Below the pieces are notes generated by a model. That model did no database searches, was not told the origin of the DNA, and saw only the letters and a list, made by a program, of their open reading frames with translations. Below are positions 42,670 through 50,645 of a stretch of 57,211 bases of DNA, piece by piece; the first letter of the stretch is position 1, and every line of letters starts with the position of its first letter. This DNA comes from an uncultured Bacteroidota bacterium. GTDB taxonomy: Bacteria; Bacteroidota; Bacteroidia; Bacteroidales; SZUA-534. The stretch is from NCBI GenBank assembly GCA_946414435.1, contig CAMKOM010000021.1:1-57211 (forward strand). Reading direction: 5' to 3'. A program made the translations under genes and the position numbers.

Positions 42670-45600
42670 ATGAAAAAGACAATTCTCTGCGGCATTGCCG
42701 CAACATTGTTCGCGGCCAACACTTTGACTGCACAAACCGTTAAATCGTACCAATCAGGCGTTGCCACTGATTATAATGTTTCGGCGCTTACTGACAGATG
42801 CCTTGAGAATGTTGATTCAGTGATTCTTAGCGGCTCGTGGGGAAACGCTGATTTTCTGAAATTGCGCAAGGCTATTGCCGATATGCAGAATCTCAAATTA
42901 AAGGCAGCAAACCTTTCTGCAGTAACTTTCAGCGAGAATATCACAACCGGCATGGTGCAACTTTTCAAAAGCTGCCAGAAACTCGAAAAAGTTGTTATGC
43001 CAACCAATCCTGGTAATGTAAGCGTTAGTCTTGAAGGCACATTCAGTTGGTGTTACGCTCTTTCGACTGTCGATTTGAGCAGTATGAGTAACATAACCAA
43101 TTTGAACCGAGCCTTTTTCGGTATTGGTGGACTGAAAAAGGTAACATTTTCAAGCACAGCCAATAACAATGCTTTGGATATGGCTGAAGCTTTCTGCGGT
43201 TGCACTCGTATGACGGAGATTGTTAATCTTGACAAATTGACCAAGGTAACCAATTGGAATTCAACATTTGACCGTTGCGAAGAATTAGTGGAAATCCGCA
43301 TAGGCTCGGCTGTGAACGGACTGACAAGCGCACAGTCGGAAAATACTTTCAATGACTGCAAGAAAATATCGGTCTATCTGCCACAGAGCACAACCACGTT
43401 ACCCGAGAACTGGCAACAATACAGCATTTTCATGTTTCCAATATCGGCCGTTGAACTGACTGGCAACGCCAGCTGGAAAAACAGCTACGAGCCGATAATA
43501 CTTCCGCAAATGACGCTCACGCCAACTTATGCGGCTGTTACCGAGAAGGTTATCCGATTGAGCAACGACAATTTCAAAACCTACACGCAGATTGGTGCCA
43601 GCGAGCCTGTTGATGAAGATTTTGCCGGTTATCAAATCAAAGTTGGTGTGAAAAACAGCACAATGACCGACTTTGTGTTCAGTAATTCCGTAACGCTTGC
43701 GCCGAGCCCCAAAGTATGGGTAAGATATTTCTATTTCAGCGATTCCGATTTATGGAGCTGGTATGAGGAAACTCCAAGCTATTTCGCTTCGCAAGGAACT
43801 GAGAGTGATACAATTAGAATAACCGGATATTGGACAGTAAGCGATTTGGAAAACTTGAAAACCGGCATAAACAAGAAAAGCGAACTCAAAAACAAACTTG
43901 TGAAGATTGATATGTCGGGAGCGTCTTTTGGCGAAGGCGAGACAGATGCGTTTCGTAGCCTGTTCAAAGAGTATCCGAACCTTGAAACCGTTATCTGGCC
44001 TAAAACACAGGTGAATACAAAAATATCGCTCGGTTATACTTTCTATTTCTGCTCCAAACTGACGAAAATTGATAATCTTCAGAATCTGAACAATATATCG
44101 GAATTGGTCAATGCTTTCAATGGTTGCAAGGTGGAGTCGTTGGTGTTCTCCGATTCTGTCAACAACAATGCTATGTCGCTCTATAATTTTGCAACACAGT
44201 GTTTCGAATTGCGGACTATCAAAAATGTCGACAAATTCACAAATGTAACTAGTTGGCAATATGCGTTTCAAAGTAGTTATAAGCTCGATACCATATATAT
44301 TGGTTCCGACCCCAATGGCTTAAGTACAGAACAAACTCGCGGCACATTCGGGAATTGCGACGCAGTTAAAGTGATGCCGTGGGGCGTTACAACCCTGCCG
44401 GATAACTGGCAGGAATACAACAATTTTGTAATGCCCTTCAGCAGTGTGGAATTTTCTGGTGTTCCTCGAATCGATGCAAAAGGCGGCGTTATGCTGTTGC
44501 CCGACTGCAAAGTTGAGCCATCGAACATTATTGCCAACGAATTTGCTTATCAGTTGAGCAACGACAATTTTGCAACCTATACCACACATAAACAAACCGA
44601 TAAACTCACAGGCAACTACATTGGCTGGAAAGTGCGCGTTGGTGCCAAAAACGCCCGCATGACCAATTATCTGTTTGCTGATGAAGTGTTTGAAGTGGCG
44701 CAATCAGCAAGATTTATAGCATACGTAAATGGCGAAGCTTCGGAATATAAAATGACCGATATCAAAGAACAGATTTTTGGTGAAGCCGATTCTGTATTCG
44801 TTTCCGGACTGCTCACGCAGGCTGATATTGATGTGTTGAACAATAGAGCATTTTTCAAGAAGGAATACGAATCGTCAAATTCTTCAACTTGGAGCAATTG
44901 CCTGTTGAAATATGATATGTCGAAGGCTAAATTTGTAGATGTAAACAGATTATATGTAGGTTTAGGCCATAATATTCATACAGTTATTCTTCCCGAAACG
45001 GTGTACAACGGTGCCATATCTCTCCTACAGACATTCTACTTCAACAACACTTTGACCACCATTCCGAACCTTGAAAATCTTACAAATATTACAAACTTAA
45101 GGGCGACGTTTTTCATGAGCCCGAATATTTCTGAAATACATTTGGGTACCGATCCTAATCGTCTCGACTCGCTTGATTTGATTGGCACATTCACAGAGTG
45201 CAACGCCATTAAGTATCTACCTGATACAGTTGACGATATTCCGGGCGCATGGCGCGATTTCAACAATTTTGTATTACCTATAAAATCGGTAGAACTGAAA
45301 GGAACCATAAAATTCTTGCCTGAAGCCGGCATTTTGGCCGTAGCTGATAGTAATATTGTCTACACGCCGTCGTATGTTGCGGCAACCGATATTGTTTGGC
45401 AGTTCAGCAACGACGGTTTTGTATCCAACATTATCGATTGCAAACCGGGCATAAAATTCGAAGGCGACCTTTCGACTTACAAAATCCGCTGCGCCGTAAA
45501 AAACGAGCGAATGAAAGATTATGTTTACAGCACCAACAGCATTGCTGTTGAGCCGATGACTGCCGCTGTTGCTTCTTATTGTTATGGCAAACTCTCTATT

Positions 45601-46704
45601 ATAGATCCAGATAAACTGCAGGAAAGACAGCTCGAACACAATTGTGACTCAATTGTGATGTATGGCGGTTGGACAAACAGCAACATTTCAAAGTTACGCA
45701 GTGCGTTAAGATATTATACTGGCGGTGGCTATAGCTATAATGACGGATTGCAAAGCGTTGATATGTCGACAGTTAAGTTTGTTAACGACACTGTCGACAT
45801 GTATGCTTTACTGGCACTTTGCTGGGAATTGCGTTATGTGCGTTGCCCTGCCGAACCTGTTCTGAACAAAGTAAATCTTAGCAATGCTTTTAGTAGTAAT
45901 TCGAAGTTGGAGCGTGTCGATAATTTTGAGAATTTTGTGAATGTTATCAGTTATTATTACACATTTGATAGTGACGCCAGTTTGCGCGAAATACACATTG
46001 GCACCGACCCAAACACTTTGTATTCCTACAAATTGGAGCGCACTTTTGTTGAATGTGAACAGGCAATAAAATATCTCCCCGATGGAGTTACCGAGCTACC
46101 CGACGAGTGGCTCTACGGCGATTTCAGATACAAGCCTGCCAATTTTGTTGTTCCAATAAAAAAGGTTGAGCCTGGTATTGAAGAAACTGCCAATATTGAA
46201 AAATTCGGTTGGAGTGAAATATACTATAAATACTCCGGTAATACTGTAAGTGTGTCTATATCAAAAATAAAAAGAACCCCAAATTGTGCCTACGTCACCG
46301 ACACAATCTACGAAATCAGTTTCGATGATTTTGCTACCTTCAAGACATTGGAAAGCCTTGAAAACATAGCCATTCCCGAAGGCACAATGTCGTTTAAGCT
46401 GCGTGTTGGTTTGACTAATCCGTTGGGAACGTTCTATTCCGAAGACATATTGTTTGAAGATAGGAGCGTAGGTGTTGAAAATGAGAAAGATATGTCATTC
46501 GCGGTTTATCCGAATCCCACAACTGAAACAATAATTGTCAATGTAGGAGAGCAAGCTACCGAAGTGCAGATTTTCAATGCTTTAGGCACGTTGGTGCATA
46601 GTCGGGAAGCCACCGGCGCAACCGCCATAGACATTGCCGCCTTGCCGCAAGGAACTTATTACGTGAAAGTTGGCAGCACAATAGGCAAGTTTGTAAAAGA
46701 TTGA
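42670..46704 (+). CDS. T9SS-secreted leucine-rich-repeat protein, four modules
   Basis: A 1344-residue exported protein: signal peptide MKKTILCGIAATLFAANTLT (cut after TAQ), four related modules of about 300 residues, then a T9SS type A sorting domain (FAVYPNPTTETIIVNVGE ... LPQGTYYVKVGSTIGKFVKD). Each module has a BspA/DUF285-like LRR array (LSTVDLSSMSNITNLNRAF; LEKVVMPTNPGNVSVSL), a recurring IxIGSDPNGL segment, a PxNWQxYxxFxxPxxxVEL end, and a small domain starting SNDNFxTYT that occurs in three modules in full. BspA-like LRRs bind host or other surface proteins. It is probably exported by the T9SS, of which the PorE-like protein in this window is a part. Confidence 0.9.
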   Translation: MKKTILCGIAATLFAANTLTAQTVKSYQSGVATDYNVSALTDRCLENVDSVILSGSWGNADFLKLRKAIADMQNLKLKAANLSAVTFSENITTGMVQLFKSCQKLEKVVMPTNPGNVSVSLEGTFSWCYALSTVDLSSMSNITNLNRAFFGIGGLKKVTFSSTANNNALDMAEAFCGCTRMTEIVNLDKLTKVTNWNSTFDRCEELVEIRIGSAVNGLTSAQSENTFNDCKKISVYLPQSTTTLPENWQQYSIFMFPISAVELTGNASWKNSYEPIILPQMTLTPTYAAVTEKVIRLSNDNFKTYTQIGASEPVDEDFAGYQIKVGVKNSTMTDFVFSNSVTLAPSPKVWVRYFYFSDSDLWSWYEETPSYFASQGTESDTIRITGYWTVSDLENLKTGINKKSELKNKLVKIDMSGASFGEGETDAFRSLFKEYPNLETVIWPKTQVNTKISLGYTFYFCSKLTKIDNLQNLNNISELVNAFNGCKVESLVFSDSVNNNAMSLYNFATQCFELRTIKNVDKFTNVTSWQYAFQSSYKLDTIYIGSDPNGLSTEQTRGTFGNCDAVKVMPWGVTTLPDNWQEYNNFVMPFSSVEFSGVPRIDAKGGVMLLPDCKVEPSNIIANEFAYQLSNDNFATYTTHKQTDKLTGNYIGWKVRVGAKNARMTNYLFADEVFEVAQSARFIAYVNGEASEYKMTDIKEQIFGEADSVFVSGLLTQADIDVLNNRAFFKKEYESSNSSTWSNCLLKYDMSKAKFVDVNRLYVGLGHNIHTVILPETVYNGAISLLQTFYFNNTLTTIPNLENLTNITNLRATFFMSPNISEIHLGTDPNRLDSLDLIGTFTECNAIKYLPDTVDDIPGAWRDFNNFVLPIKSVELKGTIKFLPEAGILAVADSNIVYTPSYVAATDIVWQFSNDGFVSNIIDCKPGIKFEGDLSTYKIRCAVKNERMKDYVYSTNSIAVEPMTAAVASYCYGKLSIIDPDKLQERQLEHNCDSIVMYGGWTNSNISKLRSALRYYTGGGYSYNDGLQSVDMSTVKFVNDTVDMYALLALCWELRYVRCPAEPVLNKVNLSNAFSSNSKLERVDNFENFVNVISYYYTFDSDASLREIHIGTDPNTLYSYKLERTFVECEQAIKYLPDGVTELPDEWLYGDFRYKPANFVVPIKKVEPGIEETANIEKFGWSEIYYKYSGNTVSVSISKIKRTPNCAYVTDTIYEISFDDFATFKTLESLENIAIPEGTMSFKLRVGLTNPLGTFYSEDILFEDRSVGVENEKDMSFAVYPNPTTETIIVNVGEQATEVQIFNALGTLVHSREATGATAIDIAALPQGTYYVKVGSTIGKFVKD

Positions 46705-46728
46705 TAGTTGTGAATTTCATAAGTTTGC

Positions 46729-46766
46729 AAAAGCCGCGAATCAAGAATGGATTTGCGGCTTTTTTG
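46729..46766. terminator. Bidirectional terminator between the LRR and PAP2 genes
   Basis: AAAAGCCGCGAATC, 7-nt loop and GATTTGCGGCTTTTTT, between convergent genes. Confidence 0.85.
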
Positions 46767-46770
46767 TTGA

Positions 46771-47577
46771 TTAAAACATTGCTGTAAAAGCAATTCTGAA
46801 ACTTTTATCGTCGGAGTTATATATGGGCACAATGCTCATTTCGGCCGATTCCGAATCCCAACGCAGGATTTTGCGTTCAAGCGGAAGCACCCAGTAGGCG
46901 ATGTTTGCCGCCAGAATGCCGACGCCCGCGCCGCCAATCACGTCGTTGAGCCAGTGGCGGTCATTGTAGGTGCGCATGAAGCCTATGCCACTTGCAAATA
47001 CATAAGCGCCTGCGCCCCAGGCATTTCCGTACTCCTTGCGAATCATTTCGGCACCAACAAAAGCCATGGCCGTGTGCCCCGACGGAAACGAGTTGCGGGC
47101 GTTGGAATCGGGGCGCTTTTCGTTAACGAAATATTTGGTGACCCACACAATTGTCTGCATTGTGACGTAGCCAGTGGCCGACACAACCAGCCGCTCGCGG
47201 AACGGATGACGCGCCGGCACGCCCACAAATCCGAGCCCCACGTTCGATGCGATGGGCAGATACTGTGCATAGTCGTCGATGTGGAAACGTCGGTCACCGC
47301 GCCAGTCGTAGAGATTGTCGCGCCAGTCGTTCTTCAGGTCAACAAACCAGTCGTTCGAAACACCAATGGCGCCAACCGTGATGAGCGCCGCCGGAGCAAT
47401 TAGTTGTTGCGGGCGAAACTTGCAAGGCGTGTCGTCGATGGCGGGAACGCTGTCGCAAGATTCGGCAAAAACCGTTTGTGCATAAATCGTAAGCAAGACG
47501 CATACGCATAAATTGCGCAGAAGATTTGCTGTTAGCCAGTGATTGTTTGTGCTCATATTGATTATGGCGTTTCGCAT
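46771..47577 (-). CDS. PAP2-family phosphatase, exported
   Basis: A 268-residue PAP2 phosphatase. The three motifs are KYFVNEKRP (KX6RP), SFPSGHT (PSGH) and MRTYNDRHWLNDV (RX5HX3D form; canonical SRX5HX3D). A signal peptide or signal anchor (LLRNLCVCVLLTIYAQTVFA) precedes an ESCDSVPA stretch. Helices around the motifs place the active site on the periplasmic side. Likely substrates are lipid A phosphates, undecaprenyl pyrophosphate or phosphatidic acid. The start could be ATG 47577 or ATG 47556 (MSTNNHW). Confidence 0.88.
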   Translation of the reverse strand: MRNAIINMSTNNHWLTANLLRNLCVCVLLTIYAQTVFAESCDSVPAIDDTPCKFRPQQLIAPAALITVGAIGVSNDWFVDLKNDWRDNLYDWRGDRRFHIDDYAQYLPIASNVGLGFVGVPARHPFRERLVVSATGYVTMQTIVWVTKYFVNEKRPDSNARNSFPSGHTAMAFVGAEMIRKEYGNAWGAGAYVFASGIGFMRTYNDRHWLNDVIGGAGVGILAANIAYWVLPLERKILRWDSESAEMSIVPIYNSDDKSFRIAFTAMF

Positions 47578-47728
47578 GACCGCAAAAATGCTAAAAAAAT
47601 CTGATTTGTTTTTTATTGTGCTAATGGCTTTTGTCTCGACTTTCGTGGCAGAAGAAAACCTTTCGGTTACTAGAGTATAAAGCTGTGTATGAAAAACCTA
47701 AAATCTGCCGTCTTAATCCTAAATTTTA

Positions 47729-47736
47729 TATATTTG
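47729..47736 (+). promoter_or_regulatory. Probable mdh -7 element
   Basis: TATATTTG 52 nt before the mdh ATG; the -33 is not clear. A GAGGAGG run between them (about 47746) is too far from the ATG to be the ribosome site. Confidence 0.45.
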
Positions 47737-47787
47737 TGAGCCTTTTGAGGAGGCAGTATTTTTGACTTAGTTTAAAAAATTATAGTT

Positions 47788-48729
47788 ATGAGTAAAGTAA
47801 CAGTAGTAGGAGCAGGCAATGTGGGCGCCACTTGCGCCAATGTGCTTGCATTCAATGAGGTAGCCGACGAGGTTGTAATGCTCGACATCAAAGAGGGCAT
47901 TTCGGAAGGCAAGGCAATGGATATGATGCAGACAGCCCAACTGCTGGGCTTCGACACCCGCTTGGTGGGCTGCACCAACGATTACGCCAAAACAGCCAAT
48001 TCCGATGTTTGCGTAATCACTTCGGGTATTCCGCGTAAGCCGGGTATGACCCGCGAAGAGCTTCTTGGCGTCAACGCCGGCATTGTTAAGGGCGTTGCCG
48101 AAAACCTTCTGAAGTATTCACCAAATGCCATCATCGTCTGCATTTCGAACCCAATGGACACAATGACTTACCTTGCTCTCAAGGCTCTCAAGTTACCGAA
48201 AAACCGCGTAATCGGTATGGGTGGCGCACTCGATAGCTCGCGCTTCAAATATTTCCTGTCGCAGGCTCTCGGCTGCAATGCCAACGAGGTTGAAGGCTTT
48301 GTAATCGGCGGTCACGGCGATACCACAATGATTCCTATGGCACGTTTCGCCACTTATAAAGGAATGCCTGTAACCAACTTCCTGAGCGCAGAGAAACTCG
48401 ACGAGGTTGTTAAATCGACAATGGTTGGCGGCGCAACGCTGACAGGTCTGCTCGGCACATCGGCTTGGTACGCACCAGGTGCAGCCGGAGCATTCGTTGT
48501 TGAGTCTATCATCCACGACCAGAAGAAGATGATTCCTTGCTCGGTTCTGCTCGAGGGCGAATATGGCGAGAAGGATCTCTGCATTGGCGTTCCGGTAATC
48601 CTTGGCAAGAACGGTATCGAGAAAATTGTTGAGCTCGACCTTAATGCCGATGAGAAAGCCAAATTCAAGGCAAGCGCCGAGTCGGTTCGCGGCAATGTGA
48701 ATGCGCTGAAAGATTTGAAACTTGTTTAG
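47788..48729 (+). CDS. mdh: Malate dehydrogenase
   Basis: A 313-residue NAD-dependent, LDH-like malate dehydrogenase interconverting malate and oxaloacetate. The Rossmann motif GAGNVGATCANVLA starts at residue 8. The substrate-specifying Arg lies in SGIPRKPGMTREELL (Arg rather than Gln at the 102-equivalent gives MDH). SNPMDTMTYLALK, GMGGALDSSRFKYFLS and the catalytic His in GGHGDTTMIPM are intact. In an anaerobe it serves the reductive branch to fumarate and succinate. Confidence 0.97.
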   Translation: MSKVTVVGAGNVGATCANVLAFNEVADEVVMLDIKEGISEGKAMDMMQTAQLLGFDTRLVGCTNDYAKTANSDVCVITSGIPRKPGMTREELLGVNAGIVKGVAENLLKYSPNAIIVCISNPMDTMTYLALKALKLPKNRVIGMGGALDSSRFKYFLSQALGCNANEVEGFVIGGHGDTTMIPMARFATYKGMPVTNFLSAEKLDEVVKSTMVGGATLTGLLGTSAWYAPGAAGAFVVESIIHDQKKMIPCSVLLEGEYGEKDLCIGVPVILGKNGIEKIVELDLNADEKAKFKASAESVRGNVNALKDLKLV

Positions 48730-48751
48730 TAAGTTTTCATAATTTGTAAGG

Positions 48752-48777
48752 AAGCACCCGTAAGGGTGCTTTTTTTT
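48752..48777 (+). terminator. mdh terminator
   Basis: AAGCACCC-GTAA-GGGTGCTT followed by TTTTTT. Confidence 0.92.
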
Positions 48778-48823
48778 GTTTATCTCGGAATGTTTTGTGT
48801 TGGGTAATGAACCAAACGGATAG

Positions 48824-48852
48824 AAAAAAGCCCGGTGTTTGTACCAGGCTTT
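48824..48852 (-). terminator. Terminator after the pseudouridine synthase gene
   Basis: On the minus strand AAAGCCTGGT, ACAAAC and ACCGGGCTTTTTT. It ends the minus-strand gene about 48 nt after its stop. Confidence 0.8.
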
Positions 48853-48899
48853 GATGGAATTAATGTCTAATATGAAAGGAGATAAACTGTCTCCGAATT

Positions 48900-49991
48900 C
48901 TACTTGTATGTTCCGCGTTTGAGCATTGCCACTTCCTGGTCGGTAAGGAAACGCCATTTGCCGCGTGGCAGGTTCTTTTTTGTTAGGCCGGCGTAGTACA
49001 CGCGGTCGAGTTTTTTCACTTTGTATTTCAACGCTTCGAACATTCGGCGCACAATGCGGTTTCGGCCTGAGTGGATGACAACACCCACTTCACATGGATT
49101 TTCTGGGTTGCAGTATTCAATCTCGTCGGCATTGGCCATGCCGTCTTCGAGTTCGATGCCGCAGAGTATCTTCTCAATGTCTTCGGACTCCACTTTGCGG
49201 TCGAGAGTCACCTGATAAATTTTCTGTTTGTTGTATTTCGGGTGGCAAAGATGCTCGGCAAGGTCGCCGTCGTTGGTCAGCAGGAGTAGACCGGTGGTGG
49301 CGCGGTCGAGGCGGCCAACGGGATAGACACGGTTTTTGATTGAGTCGCCGATAAGGTCCATCACTGTTTTTTCTGCGTGCGGGTCTTCGGTAGTGGTCAC
49401 GTAGTCTTTTGGTTTGTTGAGCAATATGTATGTTTTACGCTCTGGCATCAGCGGTGCGTTGTTAAATTTCACCACATCACCGTAGTGCACTTTTGTGCCG
49501 AGTTCGGTAACAACTTTCCCGTTGACGGTTATAACTCCGGCGGCAATGTATTGGTCGGCATCGCGACGGCTGCACACGCCGGCGTTGGCAATGTATCGGT
49601 TCAGACGCACGCTGTCATCTTCTTTGTATGCCGATTTTCCACGATATTCGTTGTCGTAGTTGCGCTGGCGCTTATAGGAATTACGTCGGGTGTCATCGCT
49701 GTCCGACTGATGTTGAAACCGTGGCTTGCGGTTGCTGTCCCAAGGTTTTTGCCCGTCGTTGTTGCGGTTGCTTGGCCGGCGAGATAGTCCGTGCTGTCCC
49801 GTTCTCTGTTCACGGCTGCTGTCGAAGTGGTTGCTACGGTGTTCGTTCTCGTTGTCGTCACAGTTTTGACCGTAGGGTTTCCTTTGTCTGAAACTCGATT
49901 TGCCGCCTTGGCTACGTGAGTCGGATGAGTTCGGGCGGAAGTTGTTTCGGCCGTTGCGTTGGCCGTTTCTGTTCTCGGAATTGAATCGCAT
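48900..49991 (-). CDS. rluB: RluB-like rRNA pseudouridine synthase
   Basis: A 363-residue enzyme. After a ~120-residue low-complexity, Arg/Asn/Ser/Gln-rich leader (RFNSENRNGQRNGRNNFRPN onward) comes an S4 RNA-binding domain (VRLNRYIANAGVCSRRDADQYI). The RsuA/RluB catalytic domain follows with the Asp in VYPVGRLDRATTGLLLLTNDGD and IHSGRNRIVRRMFEALKY. RluB modifies U2605 of 23S rRNA in E. coli. The basic disordered leader is usual for Bacteroidota members and may aid RNA binding. ATG 49991 is chosen because a -7 element lies 22 nt upstream; the frame is open further, but codon use is poor there and it overlaps the mntP promoter. Confidence 0.88.
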   Translation of the reverse strand: MRFNSENRNGQRNGRNNFRPNSSDSRSQGGKSSFRQRKPYGQNCDDNENEHRSNHFDSSREQRTGQHGLSRRPSNRNNDGQKPWDSNRKPRFQHQSDSDDTRRNSYKRQRNYDNEYRGKSAYKEDDSVRLNRYIANAGVCSRRDADQYIAAGVITVNGKVVTELGTKVHYGDVVKFNNAPLMPERKTYILLNKPKDYVTTTEDPHAEKTVMDLIGDSIKNRVYPVGRLDRATTGLLLLTNDGDLAEHLCHPKYNKQKIYQVTLDRKVESEDIEKILCGIELEDGMANADEIEYCNPENPCEVGVVIHSGRNRIVRRMFEALKYKVKKLDRVYYAGLTKKNLPRGKWRFLTDQEVAMLKRGTYK

Positions 49992-50012
49992 AAAATTTAA
50001 TATTTCGGGCTG

Positions 50013-50020
50013 CAAATTTA
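50013..50020 (-). promoter_or_regulatory. Probable -7 element of the RluB-like gene
   Basis: TAAATTTG on the minus strand, 22 nt before ATG 49991. Confidence 0.5.
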
Positions 50021-50065
50021 TAATAATTCGTAAGTCATTCATCGGCGGTTGCGTGCTATAAGATT

Positions 50066-50073
50066 TATATTTG
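50066..50073 (+). promoter_or_regulatory. Probable mntP -7 element
   Basis: TATATTTG 15 nt before ATG 50088. The short leader leaves no room for a yybP-ykoY manganese riboswitch. Confidence 0.5.
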
Positions 50074-50087
50074 CACAAAATTTGAGT

Positions 50088-50645
50088 ATGAGCATTCTCG
50101 ATGTCATCATTATTGCCGTTGCGCTTGCAATGGATTGTTTTACAGTGTCGGTGGCCACAGGCGTCGCCACAGTCAGGCCAAGGTTCCGTACAGTGTTGGT
50201 TATGGCGCTTTTTTTCGGCGGTTTTCAAGGCTTGATGCCAGTATTGGGGTGGTTCACGGGGGGCAGCGTATCGCATCTGATAGAGTCCTTCGACCATTGG
50301 GTTGCCTTTGGCTTGTTAGCGTTCATTGGTGGCAACATGATTCGTGGCGCATTGTCGGATGATGAAGACAAACAAATGGATGTCAGTCGGTTGCGCACGC
50401 TGGTTGAACTTGCTGTAGCAACTAGCATTGATGCTCTTGTGGTTGGTGTCGATTTGGGTCTTATGCGAGATGCGCTTTTAGTTCCCGCATTGATTATTGC
50501 CGCAGTATCGTTTGCGCTCACTATTGCGGGGTTCTATCTTGGTGTTTATTTCAAACGCGTCTGCAAGTTCAAATTCGAACTTGTGGGAGGAATTGTGCTA
50601 ATAGGTATCGGCTTGAAAATTCTTCTTGAGCATCTGATTGGTTAA
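50088..50645 (+). CDS. mntP: Manganese efflux protein MntP
   Basis: A 185-residue membrane protein with six helices. Repeated acidic motifs in helices 1 and 4, ALAMDCFTVSVATG and ATSIDALVVGVDLG, are the MntP signature and probably bind Mn2+. The segment between (GNMIRGALSDDEDKQ) is the usual cytoplasmic loop. ATG 50088 starts MSILDVIIIAVAL; earlier starts would precede the promoter. The 3' end overlaps the convergent O-antigen-ligase-like gene by 4 nt. Confidence 0.93.
   Translation: MSILDVIIIAVALAMDCFTVSVATGVATVRPRFRTVLVMALFFGGFQGLMPVLGWFTGGSVSHLIESFDHWVAFGLLAFIGGNMIRGALSDDEDKQMDVSRLRTLVELAVATSIDALVVGVDLGLMRDALLVPALIIAAVSFALTIAGFYLGVYFKRVCKFKFELVGGIVLIGIGLKILLEHLIG

Noticed and set aside
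50040-50087. yybP-ykoY manganese riboswitch before mntP
   Set aside because: The leader after the -7 element is too short to hold it and the motif bases are absent.
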